Shown here: one piece after another, positions 1 through 5,843 of the stretch | Layout of the letters: every line of letters begins with the position of its first letter | Position numbering within the stretch: the stretch's first letter is position 1 | From: an uncultured Bacilli bacterium | GTDB lineage: Bacteria; Bacillota_I; Bacilli_A; RF39; UBA660 | Length of the DNA stretch: 8,101 nucleotides | Reading direction: 5' to 3' | NCBI GenBank assembly: GCA_947629195.1 | Contig: CANRCS010000043.1 | Span: forward strand, 1-8,101 | The notes under the pieces: model-generated | Database searches by the model: none | Seen by the model: only the letters and a program-made list of their open reading frames with translations | What the model was told of the DNA's origin: nothing | Made by a program: the position numbers and the translations under genes

Positions 1-37
1 AATAAAAGTATTAAAAATCTAAATCTTTAATACTTTT
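1..37 (-). terminator. Rho-independent-type terminator of the glucosaminidase-cohesin operon
   Basis: A perfect 12-bp inverted repeat (AAAAGTATTAAA at 4-15 against TTTAATACTTTT at 26-37) encloses a 10-base loop and, on the minus strand, ends in a short T-rich run reaching the window edge. The stem is AT-rich and the U tract may continue outside the window. The TAA stop of the cohesin gene (11-13) lies inside the stem, so the hairpin overlaps the end of the coding sequence. Confidence 0.6.
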
Positions 38-1396
38 CTTACTATTTGTTTTTTTCTTTGGTTCTAATTTTACTTCTTTTTTTCTACTTTTTTTCTTTGA
101 AATTTTAACAATAATTACTATAAATAGGATTAGAGCAAGTAAACCAGAAAGTGTTGATAGTGCTATAATAATCATAAAATAATTATTTATTTGGTCGTTT
201 AATATGTCTATTTCTTCTTCATTATATAATTGAAGGGTTTTTTCAGTAGTATTATACATATACCAATTCTTTTTACCATTTTCTACATTCATACCATATA
301 TAAGTGCGAATTTAGAATTTTTTGATAGTTTATAGCATTCTACTTTATTTCCATCTATTTCTATTGTGTATTTTTTATAATTTTTTGGAACTTTAATGCC
401 TTTAGCTAATTCTTCTGGTTGATATATAATGATTTTATTTCCTAATACTTGTATATATGGTGTATAGGTATTTTTCTTTTGGTCATATATATATAATTTT
501 ATATTACCTTTATCATCTCTTAATCCAACTAATGTTAATTTTGTTATTTCACTTGTAAATGCAGGAACTTCTTCTTCTCCTATTTTAACTGTTGTTTCAG
601 TATAAAATTCTGGAGCAGTTAATGCATCTTTTTGTCTTACAACATTTAAATTTTCTTTTCCAACTTTAACTTCAATTGGAGATAGTTCTTTAACTTTAGC
701 ATTTATAACGTAAGTTCTAACAGAACCATTTTGTGCAGTAACAACAACATTTATTTGATTGTCACCTTCATGTACTTCAATATCTCCAGTTCCACTGACA
801 CTTGCAGTTGAATCTTCTTTAGTAGCATTAACTTTAATTACTTTTGTTTCAGGTTCTAACTCAACTGTATATTCTAATGTATCTTTATTAAATTCTGGAG
901 AAAGTTGAGCCCCTTCTACTGATAAACTTTTTAAATAGTTATTTTTACTGTATGATGCTTCAATTTCAGCTTGTGTCATTACTTTAACAGAGGAAGATCC
1001 AGCACTTACAGATAATTGATTTTCATTCCAATCTACTACAGAATAACTACTGACAGATATTGATGCACTCCCTGCTGCTTTCGCTTTAAATGTATAAGTA
1101 TATGATGCAGAAGTTTTACCAGCTCCACCGGCATAATCTGCTACATGTGCAGGAGCACTGCTATCAACTAGAGTAAGTTTTGATGAATCATATTTTAAAT
1201 TATATTCCCAAGCACCTATACCAGATGAGGAATATACAGTAACTGTCGCGGTAAATGTACCACCAACTGCAACTGATGCTCTATTTGATTTAACTGTTAT
1301 TGATGCACTTGCTGCATAAGTTTTACCTGTGAATAATAAACTAACTATTAATGTGAAAAGTGTTAAAGCAAATATTTTTATATAACCCTTTTTCAT
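11..1396 (-). CDS. Membrane-anchored cohesin-domain surface protein (461 aa)
   Basis: This is a probable cell-surface receptor for dockerin-bearing proteins. Residues 1-29 form a signal peptide (Lys start, hydrophobic core, cleavage near TYA-A). Residues about 31-140 read as a type I-like cohesin: a V-x-V-GG-TFT strand, IGAWEYNLKYDSSKLTLV, then YTFKAKAAGSASI. Residues about 152-235 match a cadherin-like beta-sandwich (LKSLSVEGAQLSPEF...YTV...NGSVRTYVI). Residues 237-400 are an extracellular region I cannot assign. A membrane helix follows at about 406-431, then a 30-residue Lys-rich cytoplasmic tail. There is no LPXTG sorting signal, so anchoring is by the helix. The ATG at 1396 is supported by AGGAGGGTG just upstream. 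It starts 11 bases after the dockerin glucosaminidase stop, so the two are almost certainly co-transcribed and the enzyme is its likely ligand. The pairing is inferred; the domain order is read from sequence. Confidence 0.88.
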   Translation of the reverse strand: MKKGYIKIFALTLFTLIVSLLFTGKTYAASASITVKSNRASVAVGGTFTATVTVYSSSGIGAWEYNLKYDSSKLTLVDSSAPAHVADYAGGAGKTSASYTYTFKAKAAGSASISVSSYSVVDWNENQLSVSAGSSSVKVMTQAEIEASYSKNNYLKSLSVEGAQLSPEFNKDTLEYTVELEPETKVIKVNATKEDSTASVSGTGDIEVHEGDNQINVVVTAQNGSVRTYVINAKVKELSPIEVKVGKENLNVVRQKDALTAPEFYTETTVKIGEEEVPAFTSEITKLTLVGLRDDKGNIKLYIYDQKKNTYTPYIQVLGNKIIIYQPEELAKGIKVPKNYKKYTIEIDGNKVECYKLSKNSKFALIYGMNVENGKKNWYMYNTTEKTLQLYNEEEIDILNDQINNYFMIIIALSTLSGLLALILFIVIIVKISKKKSRKKEVKLEPKKKTNSKKSIKDLDF

Positions 1397-1407
1397 TCTT
1401 CACCCTC

Positions 1408-3249
1408 CTATTGCGTAATTGTTATTGAACCTAATATATGTTTTTGAACTCTTAATAAGTCTACTATTGTAACTTTTCCATCTTTATTTGTGTCTGCTGC
1501 TTTTAAGTATGGAGCAGATAAGTTAACAGAATTTAAAATTATTTTTTGAACTCTTAATAAGTCTACTATTGTAATTTTTCCATCACCATTTGAATCACCA
1601 TATATTATAGCAGTATATTCAGATGTTGTTTGACCATTACTAATTATTATCTTATCACCTGTACCTATAACTCCAGATTTAACTGAACCGTTTGAACTCT
1701 TAACTGTTACAGATGCACTTGCGTTCGCGCTCTTAGCTGCTGCATTTAAATCTGCTGCAGTCTTTCCAATACTTATATTGCTCATATATGCACCATCATA
1801 TCTTCCACCAACTCTACCTTTTACAGTATCAAGTGATACAGATGGAACATTAACACTTTCATCTTTACTTACAGGTGGTTTTGTTGGAATGCTTGTTTCA
1901 TTTGGCATATTGTTATAAACAGGAATTAAAAATTCAAAATTTAATCCTAATGAATTTGTCGCAACATATGAATTATAATTTTTGTATGCTTCAGAAGCAT
2001 GTGCTCTAATGTTTGTCATGTATTGATGTGTATATGTAGAATTTACTGCTCCTGGTTTAACATTAAATCTTTCAAAATATAATGTATCTTGTCCTTTACT
2101 AATATAGTTGTTAGATAAATATTGTGCACCACCAGAAATTGCTTTAGACTTAGTATTCCATGGTCTATTATAACTTTTTTCTGATTGATCATATCCACCA
2201 TTTGCCCATATTAATCCTCTAAGAGATGGAGTTTTATAACTTCCATAAGCTCCAATACTAAAGAAATTATATAAACTAGAATACTTTTGATTATTACCAC
2301 AACTATTAGTTATTGTCCAATCAGATTGTCCTGCAAATCTACTTCTACAATTATAATCAATTTCATAAGTAAATTCTGCACCACTTGTTGCTAGATTACC
2401 ATTCTTTCCAGTTTCTTGACTTACTCTTGATGCTAAATGAAGTGGACTTACATTATGCGCGCTACCTGCATTAACAAATTCTTGTGCATAATCAAAGTCT
2501 TGATATCTTTCCATGTAAGAGCCCTTAAATATTGTTTTAACACCATCTTTAGTTTGGTAAGAACTATTATAACTTAATGTTTCAAACATAAATATATATT
2601 GTTCATTTAAGAAATTTCTTGGATCCATATAATATGAAATTGTATCCCAACTTGCTGCATACCAACCATTATCCCATCCGCGATTAAGATATTGCCCTGT
2701 CGATGCGTCATATACATAAGAATCTCTTGATCTAAGTGATTCATCACTACCATCTACTAATGAATTACCATATGTATATTGTTCACCAATAGAACTATTA
2801 TAATCTAATCCTGTTTTAATTGCTTTAAAAGTCCAATTTGGATGTTTTTGATGTAATGTTTTTAAATAAGGCAAATAACTTGGAGTAAATCCTTGATTAA
2901 GCATTTGTTGTTCAAAATCACCATTATAGTCTACATCAGATAACTCAGTTACACTAACTTGAGCTGAACAAATATATCCAGTTCTTCCATCATCTAAATC
3001 TTTTATTTTATACCAATCTTTACTACATCCAGAATTACCTTCTCCTTTAACTCCAGTTTCTAGAAGTTCAGCTTTAGTATTTTCACTTAGAAATTTTACT
3101 AAGCCACTATTTTGTGTTGGACGTTCTCTTACGTTTTTACCACCAGAAGGCATAGTTACATAACTTGTTGCACTAACAAAATTTATACATGTGAAAAATG
3201 TCATTATTACTAATGGTATAATAATAAATTTTCTCATATTATTTTTCAT
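1408..3249 (-). CDS. Secreted SH3b/beta-N-acetylglucosaminidase with C-terminal dockerin
   Basis: This is a cell wall hydrolase of the LytD-type endo-beta-N-acetylglucosaminidase family, which cleaves the glycan strand after GlcNAc. In the 613-residue form, residues 1-27 are a signal peptide. Residues 28-105 are a bacterial SH3 domain (NVRERPT...GYI). Residues about 115-445 are the catalytic region, with candidate acid Glu279 in SRVSQETGKNG, a motif typical of glucosaminidases. A Pro-rich linker lies near 455-460. Residues about 475-550 form a small module often seen before dockerins (GTGDKI...YTAIIYGD). Two dockerin repeats end the protein at 551-572 and 585-606. Both have full EF-hand calcium ligands (D552, N554, D556, T560, D563; D586, N588, D590, T594, D597). 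The start is ATG 3249, six bases after GAAGGGTG; a GTG three codons earlier at 3258 lies within that Shine-Dalgarno and is unlikely. It is first in a two-gene operon with the cohesin protein, its likely anchor. C75/C94 and C301/C317 could form disulfides. Confidence 0.9.
   Translation of the reverse strand: MKNNMRKFIIIPLVIMTFFTCINFVSATSYVTMPSGGKNVRERPTQNSGLVKFLSENTKAELLETGVKGEGNSGCSKDWYKIKDLDDGRTGYICSAQVSVTELSDVDYNGDFEQQMLNQGFTPSYLPYLKTLHQKHPNWTFKAIKTGLDYNSSIGEQYTYGNSLVDGSDESLRSRDSYVYDASTGQYLNRGWDNGWYAASWDTISYYMDPRNFLNEQYIFMFETLSYNSSYQTKDGVKTIFKGSYMERYQDFDYAQEFVNAGSAHNVSPLHLASRVSQETGKNGNLATSGAEFTYEIDYNCRSRFAGQSDWTITNSCGNNQKYSSLYNFFSIGAYGSYKTPSLRGLIWANGGYDQSEKSYNRPWNTKSKAISGGAQYLSNNYISKGQDTLYFERFNVKPGAVNSTYTHQYMTNIRAHASEAYKNYNSYVATNSLGLNFEFLIPVYNNMPNETSIPTKPPVSKDESVNVPSVSLDTVKGRVGGRYDGAYMSNISIGKTAADLNAAAKSANASASVTVKSSNGSVKSGVIGTGDKIIISNGQTTSEYTAIIYGDSNGDGKITIVDLLRVQKIILNSVNLSAPYLKAADTNKDGKVTIVDLLRVQKHILGSITITQ
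1441..1584 (-). repeat. Direct repeat encoding the two dockerin segments
   Basis: Two 42-base copies (1441-1482 and 1543-1584) lie exactly 102 bases, or 34 codons, apart. They differ at one position only. They encode the two calcium-loop/helix segments of the dockerin (K-I/V-TIVDLLRVQK). The DNA identity is higher than the protein fold requires, which suggests recent duplication or gene conversion. Confidence 0.9.
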
Positions 3250-3353
3250 ATATAACACCCTTCTTCCATGCTCAATTTATTATAGCACATTTTTGAATAA
3301 AATTTAAGAATTTTGTAGAAAATTTGTGTAAACTGTAAAGTAAAAACAATCAT
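3246..3353 (-). CDS. Possible 35-codon leader ORF upstream of the glucosaminidase
   Basis: An ATG at 3353 lies seven bases after a perfect AGGAGGT (3361-3367), the strongest ribosome binding site in the window. It opens 35 codons (MIVFTLQFTQ...GCYI) ending in TGA at 3248-3246, which overlaps the glucosaminidase ATG as ATGA. That arrangement is classic translational coupling. Against it, the peptide is rich in F/Y/K/I as expected from unconstrained AT-rich DNA, has no recognised domain, and contains an extended -10 promoter motif that would start the glucosaminidase transcript inside it. It may be a leader peptide, a remnant, or a fortuitous frame. No function is assigned. Confidence 0.35.
   Translation of the reverse strand: MIVFTLQFTQIFYKILKFYSKMCYNKLSMEEGCYI
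3279..3307 (-). promoter_or_regulatory. Extended -10 promoter for the glucosaminidase-cohesin operon
   Basis: The minus strand reads TGCTATAAT (3287-3279), a consensus extended -10. A weak -35-like TTAAAT (3307-3302) lies 17 bases upstream. The predicted start near 3272 leaves a leader of about 20 bases containing the GAAGGGTG ribosome binding site. The site follows the rluB terminator, as expected for an independent operon. Confidence 0.6.
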
Positions 3354-3360
3354 ATAAATT

Positions 3361-3367
3361 ACCTCCT
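3361..3367 (-). promoter_or_regulatory. Perfect Shine-Dalgarno of the possible leader ORF
   Basis: AGGAGGT on the minus strand is fully complementary to the 16S rRNA 3' end. It sits seven bases before the ATG at 3353 and 112 bases before the glucosaminidase start, so it cannot serve that gene directly. It is the main reason for taking the short ORF seriously. Confidence 0.5.
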
Positions 3368-3376
3368 CATATAAAT

Positions 3377-3406
3377 ATTGTAAAAAAGTATGACAAAATA
3401 CTTCAA
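3377..3406 (-). promoter_or_regulatory. Weak candidate promoter upstream of the leader ORF
   Basis: TTGAAG (3406-3401), an 18-base spacer and TACAAT (3382-3377) resemble a sigma-A promoter with 4/6 and 5/6 matches. A transcript from here would begin almost at the AGGAGGT and include the short ORF. The site overlaps terminator-like hairpins and lies in AT-rich DNA, so a chance match is quite possible. Confidence 0.25.
3382..3403 (-). terminator. Second, weak hairpin with T run after rluB
   Basis: A 6-bp inverted repeat (3386-3391 with 3398-3403; AAGTAT/ATACTT) with a six-base loop is followed on the minus strand by further T residues. It sits immediately downstream of the stronger rluB hairpin. 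It may be a backup terminator or simply an operator-like inverted repeat. Confidence 0.3.
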
Positions 3407-3439
3407 AAAAACACACAAAAATTAATTTTATGTGTTTTT
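3405..3439 (-). terminator. Terminator of rluB
   Basis: A 9-bp stem (AAAAACACA at 3407-3415 with TGTGTTTTT at 3431-3439), one mismatch, four more pairs and a five-base loop are followed on the minus strand by seven T's (3411-3405). The last rluB codons and its TAA (3430-3428) form one arm. It separates rluB from the surface operon. The flanking A run means it could also work on the plus strand. Confidence 0.7.
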
Positions 3440-4147
3440 AAATAGACCATATAATTGTTTTACTTCTTTAATTGTAAGTTTTCTATATTCTCCAGACTTA
3501 AGATTGCCTGTTGTTAGAAATGCGAATACTTCTCTTTTTAACTTTAAAACTTCATAACCAACAGCTTCAAACATTTTTTTAACTTGATGATTTCTTCCTT
3601 CATGTATAGTAATTTCTACAATTGATGTATTACTTTTTTTGTCTACTCTTTTAATTTTAACCTTAGCTTTAGATGTTTTAATTCCATCTATTATTACACC
3701 ATTTTTTAATTTATATATAGCATCTGCATCTATTATACCTTTTATTTTTGCAATATACATCTTATCAATCTTATTCTTTGGGTGCGTTAACATATTGGAT
3801 AATTCTCCATCATTAGTAAGTAGTAAAACACCACTAGTATCATAATCTAATCTTCCAACAGGATATATTCTAACATAAGTATCTATAATATCTACAACAG
3901 TTTTTCTATTTTTATCATCCTTAGCAGTAGAAACTACTCCCCTTGGTTTGTAAAGTAAATAATATACTTTATCATCTTTATTTAATTTTAGTCCATCAAT
4001 TAATATTTCATCTTTTTTTGAAACCTTTACTCCTAGTTCCCTAATTATCTCATTATTAACACTAACTCTACCATCAAGTATTAATTTTTCTGCACATCTT
4101 CTAGAACAATATCCACTATTTGCGATAACCTTTTGCAATCTTTCCAC
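3428..4147 (-). CDS. rluB: 23S rRNA pseudouridine synthase, RluB family (239 aa)
   Basis: This enzyme isomerises a uridine of 23S rRNA (helix 90-92 region, U2605 by E. coli RluB) to pseudouridine. An N-terminal S4 RNA-binding domain (about residues 1-50: MERLQKVIANSGYCSRR) precedes the RsuA/RluB-type catalytic domain. Motif II is VGRLDYDTSGVLLLTNDG, with catalytic Asp at about residue 101. YLLYKPRGVVST and the C-terminal EGRNHQVKKMFEAVG motif are also present. The length suits the family (about 240). I take the GTG at 4147 as start: it restores the usual MERLQK N-terminus and lies six bases after GGGGTG. The GTG at 4156 is part of that ribosome binding site. It has its own near-consensus promoter and terminator. 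Location downstream of spmAB parallels Bacillus, where rluB (ypuL) follows spmB. RsuA or RluE/F paralogues are less likely, given the context and motif spacing. Confidence 0.93.
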   Translation of the reverse strand: MERLQKVIANSGYCSRRCAEKLILDGRVSVNNEIIRELGVKVSKKDEILIDGLKLNKDDKVYYLLYKPRGVVSTAKDDKNRKTVVDIIDTYVRIYPVGRLDYDTSGVLLLTNDGELSNMLTHPKNKIDKMYIAKIKGIIDADAIYKLKNGVIIDGIKTSKAKVKIKRVDKKSNTSIVEITIHEGRNHQVKKMFEAVGYEVLKLKREVFAFLTTGNLKSGEYRKLTIKEVKQLYGLFKNT

Positions 4148-4170
4148 ATATATCACCCCAAGTCATACCA

Positions 4171-4199
4171 ATTATATAAATTTTCAAATAATATTTCAA
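4171..4199 (-). promoter_or_regulatory. Sigma-A-type promoter of rluB
   Basis: TTGAAA (4199-4194), a 17-base spacer and TATAAT (4176-4171) give 5/6 and 6/6 consensus matches with ideal spacing. Transcription should begin near 4164, a short distance upstream of the GGGGTG ribosome binding site. It directly follows the terminator of the preceding gene. Confidence 0.75.
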
Positions 4200-4207
4200 G
4201 TTATAAA

Positions 4208-4242
4208 TAAAAGATTCCTTTAACACAATATTAAAGAAATCT
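4208..4242 (-). terminator. Terminator after the 152-residue gene
   Basis: A 12-bp stem with one G-T wobble (4212-4223 paired with 4231-4242) closes a seven-base loop. On the minus strand it runs into TTTTATTTAT. The left arm begins inside the TAG stop codon (4243-4241). It ends the spmAB-side transcription unit before the rluB promoter. Confidence 0.75.
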
Positions 4243-4699
4243 AATAATTTTTATTCTTATAATCTTTAATTAATTTTTTAATTTCTTTTTTTTCTTTTTT
4301 ATTTATCTTATCATTTTCTTTATCTAATTTATCATAATATTTTTTAAAGTTACTACTTGAAAAGTTTTCCAAATAAAATTTTACTTCACTTAAAGATGCA
4401 ACTTTTGTAATACTTTCAAGTAAATTATCATATCCTATCCAAATATCATTTTCTTTTATGAATTCCAAGACTTTATCAGATACAAGATTCGTATCAAAAC
4501 TATCTTGAGATATAATTTTATAATCAGAAGTATTTAATATTTTTCTTTTAAAAAGTTTTAATCCTGTTACAACTTCTTTATATCCATATAATGTTTTTTT
4601 AACTATGACATACTCCATCTTTCTATCAACTTTTTTATCTTTTTCAAATAAATTTTTATGGTATAAAATTAAAATTGGTATTTTATAATATTCATTCAT
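4241..4699 (-). CDS. Hypothetical protein between spmB and rluB (152 aa)
   Basis: I do not recognise this protein. It has no signal peptide or membrane segment, so it is probably cytoplasmic. Residues about 5-60 look beta-rich (IPILILYHKN, KMEYVIVKKTLYGYKEVV). Residues 70-115 mix helix and strand, with acidic and aromatic positions (ENDIWIGYDNLLESITKVASLSEVKFYLE). Residues 116-152 are a highly charged Lys/Asn/Asp-rich helix, likely a coiled coil or a nucleic-acid- or membrane-associated tail. The ATG at 4699 is six bases after an unusually G-rich ribosome binding site (GGGGGGAG), which argues that it is a real, well-translated gene. A probable promoter overlaps the end of spmB, and a strong terminator follows. 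Base composition is as AT-rich as its neighbours, with no sign of transfer. Position suggests, but does not show, a link to SpmAB or ribosome functions. Confidence 0.8.
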   Translation of the reverse strand: MNEYYKIPILILYHKNLFEKDKKVDRKMEYVIVKKTLYGYKEVVTGLKLFKRKILNTSDYKIISQDSFDTNLVSDKVLEFIKENDIWIGYDNLLESITKVASLSEVKFYLENFSSSNFKKYYDKLDKENDKINKKEKKEIKKLIKDYKNKNY

Positions 4700-4722
4700 G
4701 TATAACTCCCCCCAATAAATTT

Positions 4723-4752
4723 ATTATACACTAAAAATTATTAAAATACCAA
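4723..4752 (-). promoter_or_regulatory. Candidate promoter of the 152-residue gene
   Basis: TTGGTA (4752-4747), an 18-base spacer and a perfect TATAAT (4728-4723) straddle the 3' end of spmB. A start near 4716 would give a leader of about 17 bases with the GGGGGGAG site. A 12-base palindrome, AATAAATTTATT (4714-4725), overlaps the -10. Read-through from spmB is also possible, as no terminator lies between the genes. Confidence 0.45.
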
Positions 4753-5259
4753 TGTTACTATAATTATACTTGCAATTATACCTGCTAAATCTGCAATTAA
4801 TCCCGCCCAAAGTGAATATCTTATCTTTTTAATACCGACAGTTCCAAAATATAAGGTCAAAATATAAATAGTAGTATCTGTACTTCCCATAAGTGTAGAT
4901 GCAAGTCTTCCAGCAAATGAATCTGGACCTAATGTAGATAGTATGTTATTTAATATGGATAATGCAGCAGAACCAGAAACTGGTCTTAAAAGCGCTAGAG
5001 GAAGGACATCAATTGGTACGTTTAACAAATCAAAAATAGGTTTTAAAATTCCAAATATTAAATTTAAAAAATTACTTTTTAATAATACATTTATTCCTAG
5101 TATCATTCCAAGCATATATGGAAACATAGATATACCTATTTCTAAACCTTCTTTTGCTCCTTCTATAAAAACATCATAAACATTTACTTTTTTTACTATA
5201 CCATAAAATACAACAAATAAAACTAATAATGGAATAAGTAAACTAGAAATTAATATCAC
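4741..5259 (-). CDS. spmB: Spore maturation protein B-type membrane protein (172 aa)
   Basis: An integral membrane protein of the SpmB family (nucleoside-recognition/'Gate' domain). In Bacillus, SpmA and SpmB together are needed for full dehydration of the spore core; the transported substrate is unknown. Family signatures are clear: EGAKEGLEIGISMFPYMLGM (35-54), LLRPVSGSAALSIL (90-103), GPDSFAGRLASTLMGSTDTTIYILTLYFGTVG as consecutive blocks (111-142), and KKIRYSLWAGLIADLAG near the end. There are about four or five hydrophobic segments, and the length is normal for SpmB. It begins with GTG at 5259, overlapping the spmA TGA by four bases (GTGA), with AGGGTG in the spmA tail as ribosome binding site. 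It is thus translationally coupled to spmA. The family also occurs in non-sporulating bacteria, so presence alone does not prove sporulation. Confidence 0.94.
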   Translation of the reverse strand: MILISSLLIPLLVLFVVFYGIVKKVNVYDVFIEGAKEGLEIGISMFPYMLGMILGINVLLKSNFLNLIFGILKPIFDLLNVPIDVLPLALLRPVSGSAALSILNNILSTLGPDSFAGRLASTLMGSTDTTIYILTLYFGTVGIKKIRYSLWAGLIADLAGIIASIIIVTLVF

Positions 5260-5843
5260 TTTTTCACCCTATTTCTATTCGCAAGTATTCTATCTGCAAT
5301 TAAACCAATAACTGTTGATGCAATAGTAGCAATCAAACATGTAATAACTATTTCAGTTGGATTCATACTTTTATATAACATTCTTAAAGATATAACTGTT
5401 GTAGGTATTAAAGTAAGCCCCGATGTATTCATAACTAGAAATGTTATCATACTTCTTGAAGCAGTTGTTTTATCATCATTTATTTCCTGAAGTGATTTCA
5501 TAGCTTTAAGTCCAAAAGGAGTTGCTGCACTTCCAAGTCCAAATAAATTTATAACAATATTAGATGCAATATATCCTAAAGACTCATGCCCTTTAGGTAT
5601 TTCCGGAAATAATTTTCCCAATAATGGGGATATAAAATTTGAAAGTTTTTCTAATAACTTACTTTCTTTAGCTATATTCATAATTCCTGTCCATAGCGCT
5701 ACTAAGGGGAATGTTTTCATAATTAAATCTAATGTTGTTTTAGAACTTTCCAAAATTTCAGTATTTATAGAACTAAAATTATTTGTTAGAATACCATAAA
5801 TAATTCCTACAATAATAAATCCTGCCCATATATAATTTATCAT
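5256..5843 (-). CDS. spmA: Spore maturation protein A-type membrane protein (195 aa)
   Basis: Partner of SpmB in the same nucleoside-recognition/Gate family, an integral membrane protein. It starts with the typical MINYIWAGFIIVGIIYGIL. The core motif NLFGLGSAATPFGLKAMKSLQEIN (about 99-122) has the Gly-Leu-Gly-x-Ala-Ala-Thr-Pro-x-Gly segment diagnostic of SpmA. It is followed by SRSMITFLVMNTSGLTLIPTT (in blocks, 130-149) and a final hydrophobic helix near 165-185. The length agrees with SpmA (about 195). The ATG at 5843 overlaps the dacF TGA as ATGA, and AGGATGG in the dacF tail is the probable ribosome binding site. With dacF and spmB it forms a coupled three-gene unit. In Bacillus the equivalent unit (dacB-spmA-spmB) is expressed in the mother cell. 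I see no sporulation-sigma promoter that I could defend here. Confidence 0.94.
   Translation of the reverse strand: MINYIWAGFIIVGIIYGILTNNFSSINTEILESSKTTLDLIMKTFPLVALWTGIMNIAKESKLLEKLSNFISPLLGKLFPEIPKGHESLGYIASNIVINLFGLGSAATPFGLKAMKSLQEINDDKTTASRSMITFLVMNTSGLTLIPTTVISLRMLYKSMNPTEIVITCLIATIASTVIGLIADRILANRNRVKK

Noticed and set aside
1290..1722. A 23-base match (21 identical) between the cohesin gene start (1290-1312) and the glucosaminidase gene (1700-1722), both encoding SAS-V/I-TVKS
   Set aside because: It is short and low in complexity, and encodes a generic beta strand. It may be a trace of shared module ancestry but is not enough to call a repeat.
3259..3427. Riboswitch or other structured RNA in the 170-base gap upstream of the glucosaminidase
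   Set aside because: Beyond the two terminator-like hairpins I find no paired architecture or known conserved motif; the rest is plain AT-rich sequence with promoter elements.
3639..3845. 68-codon plus-strand open frame inside rluB
   Set aside because: It is wholly antisense to a clearly conserved gene, has no ribosome binding site, and is explained by AT-rich sequence.
4943..5179. 78-codon plus-strand open frame inside spmB
   Set aside because: It is antisense to conserved SpmB motifs and the peptide shows no domain or signal; a shadow frame.
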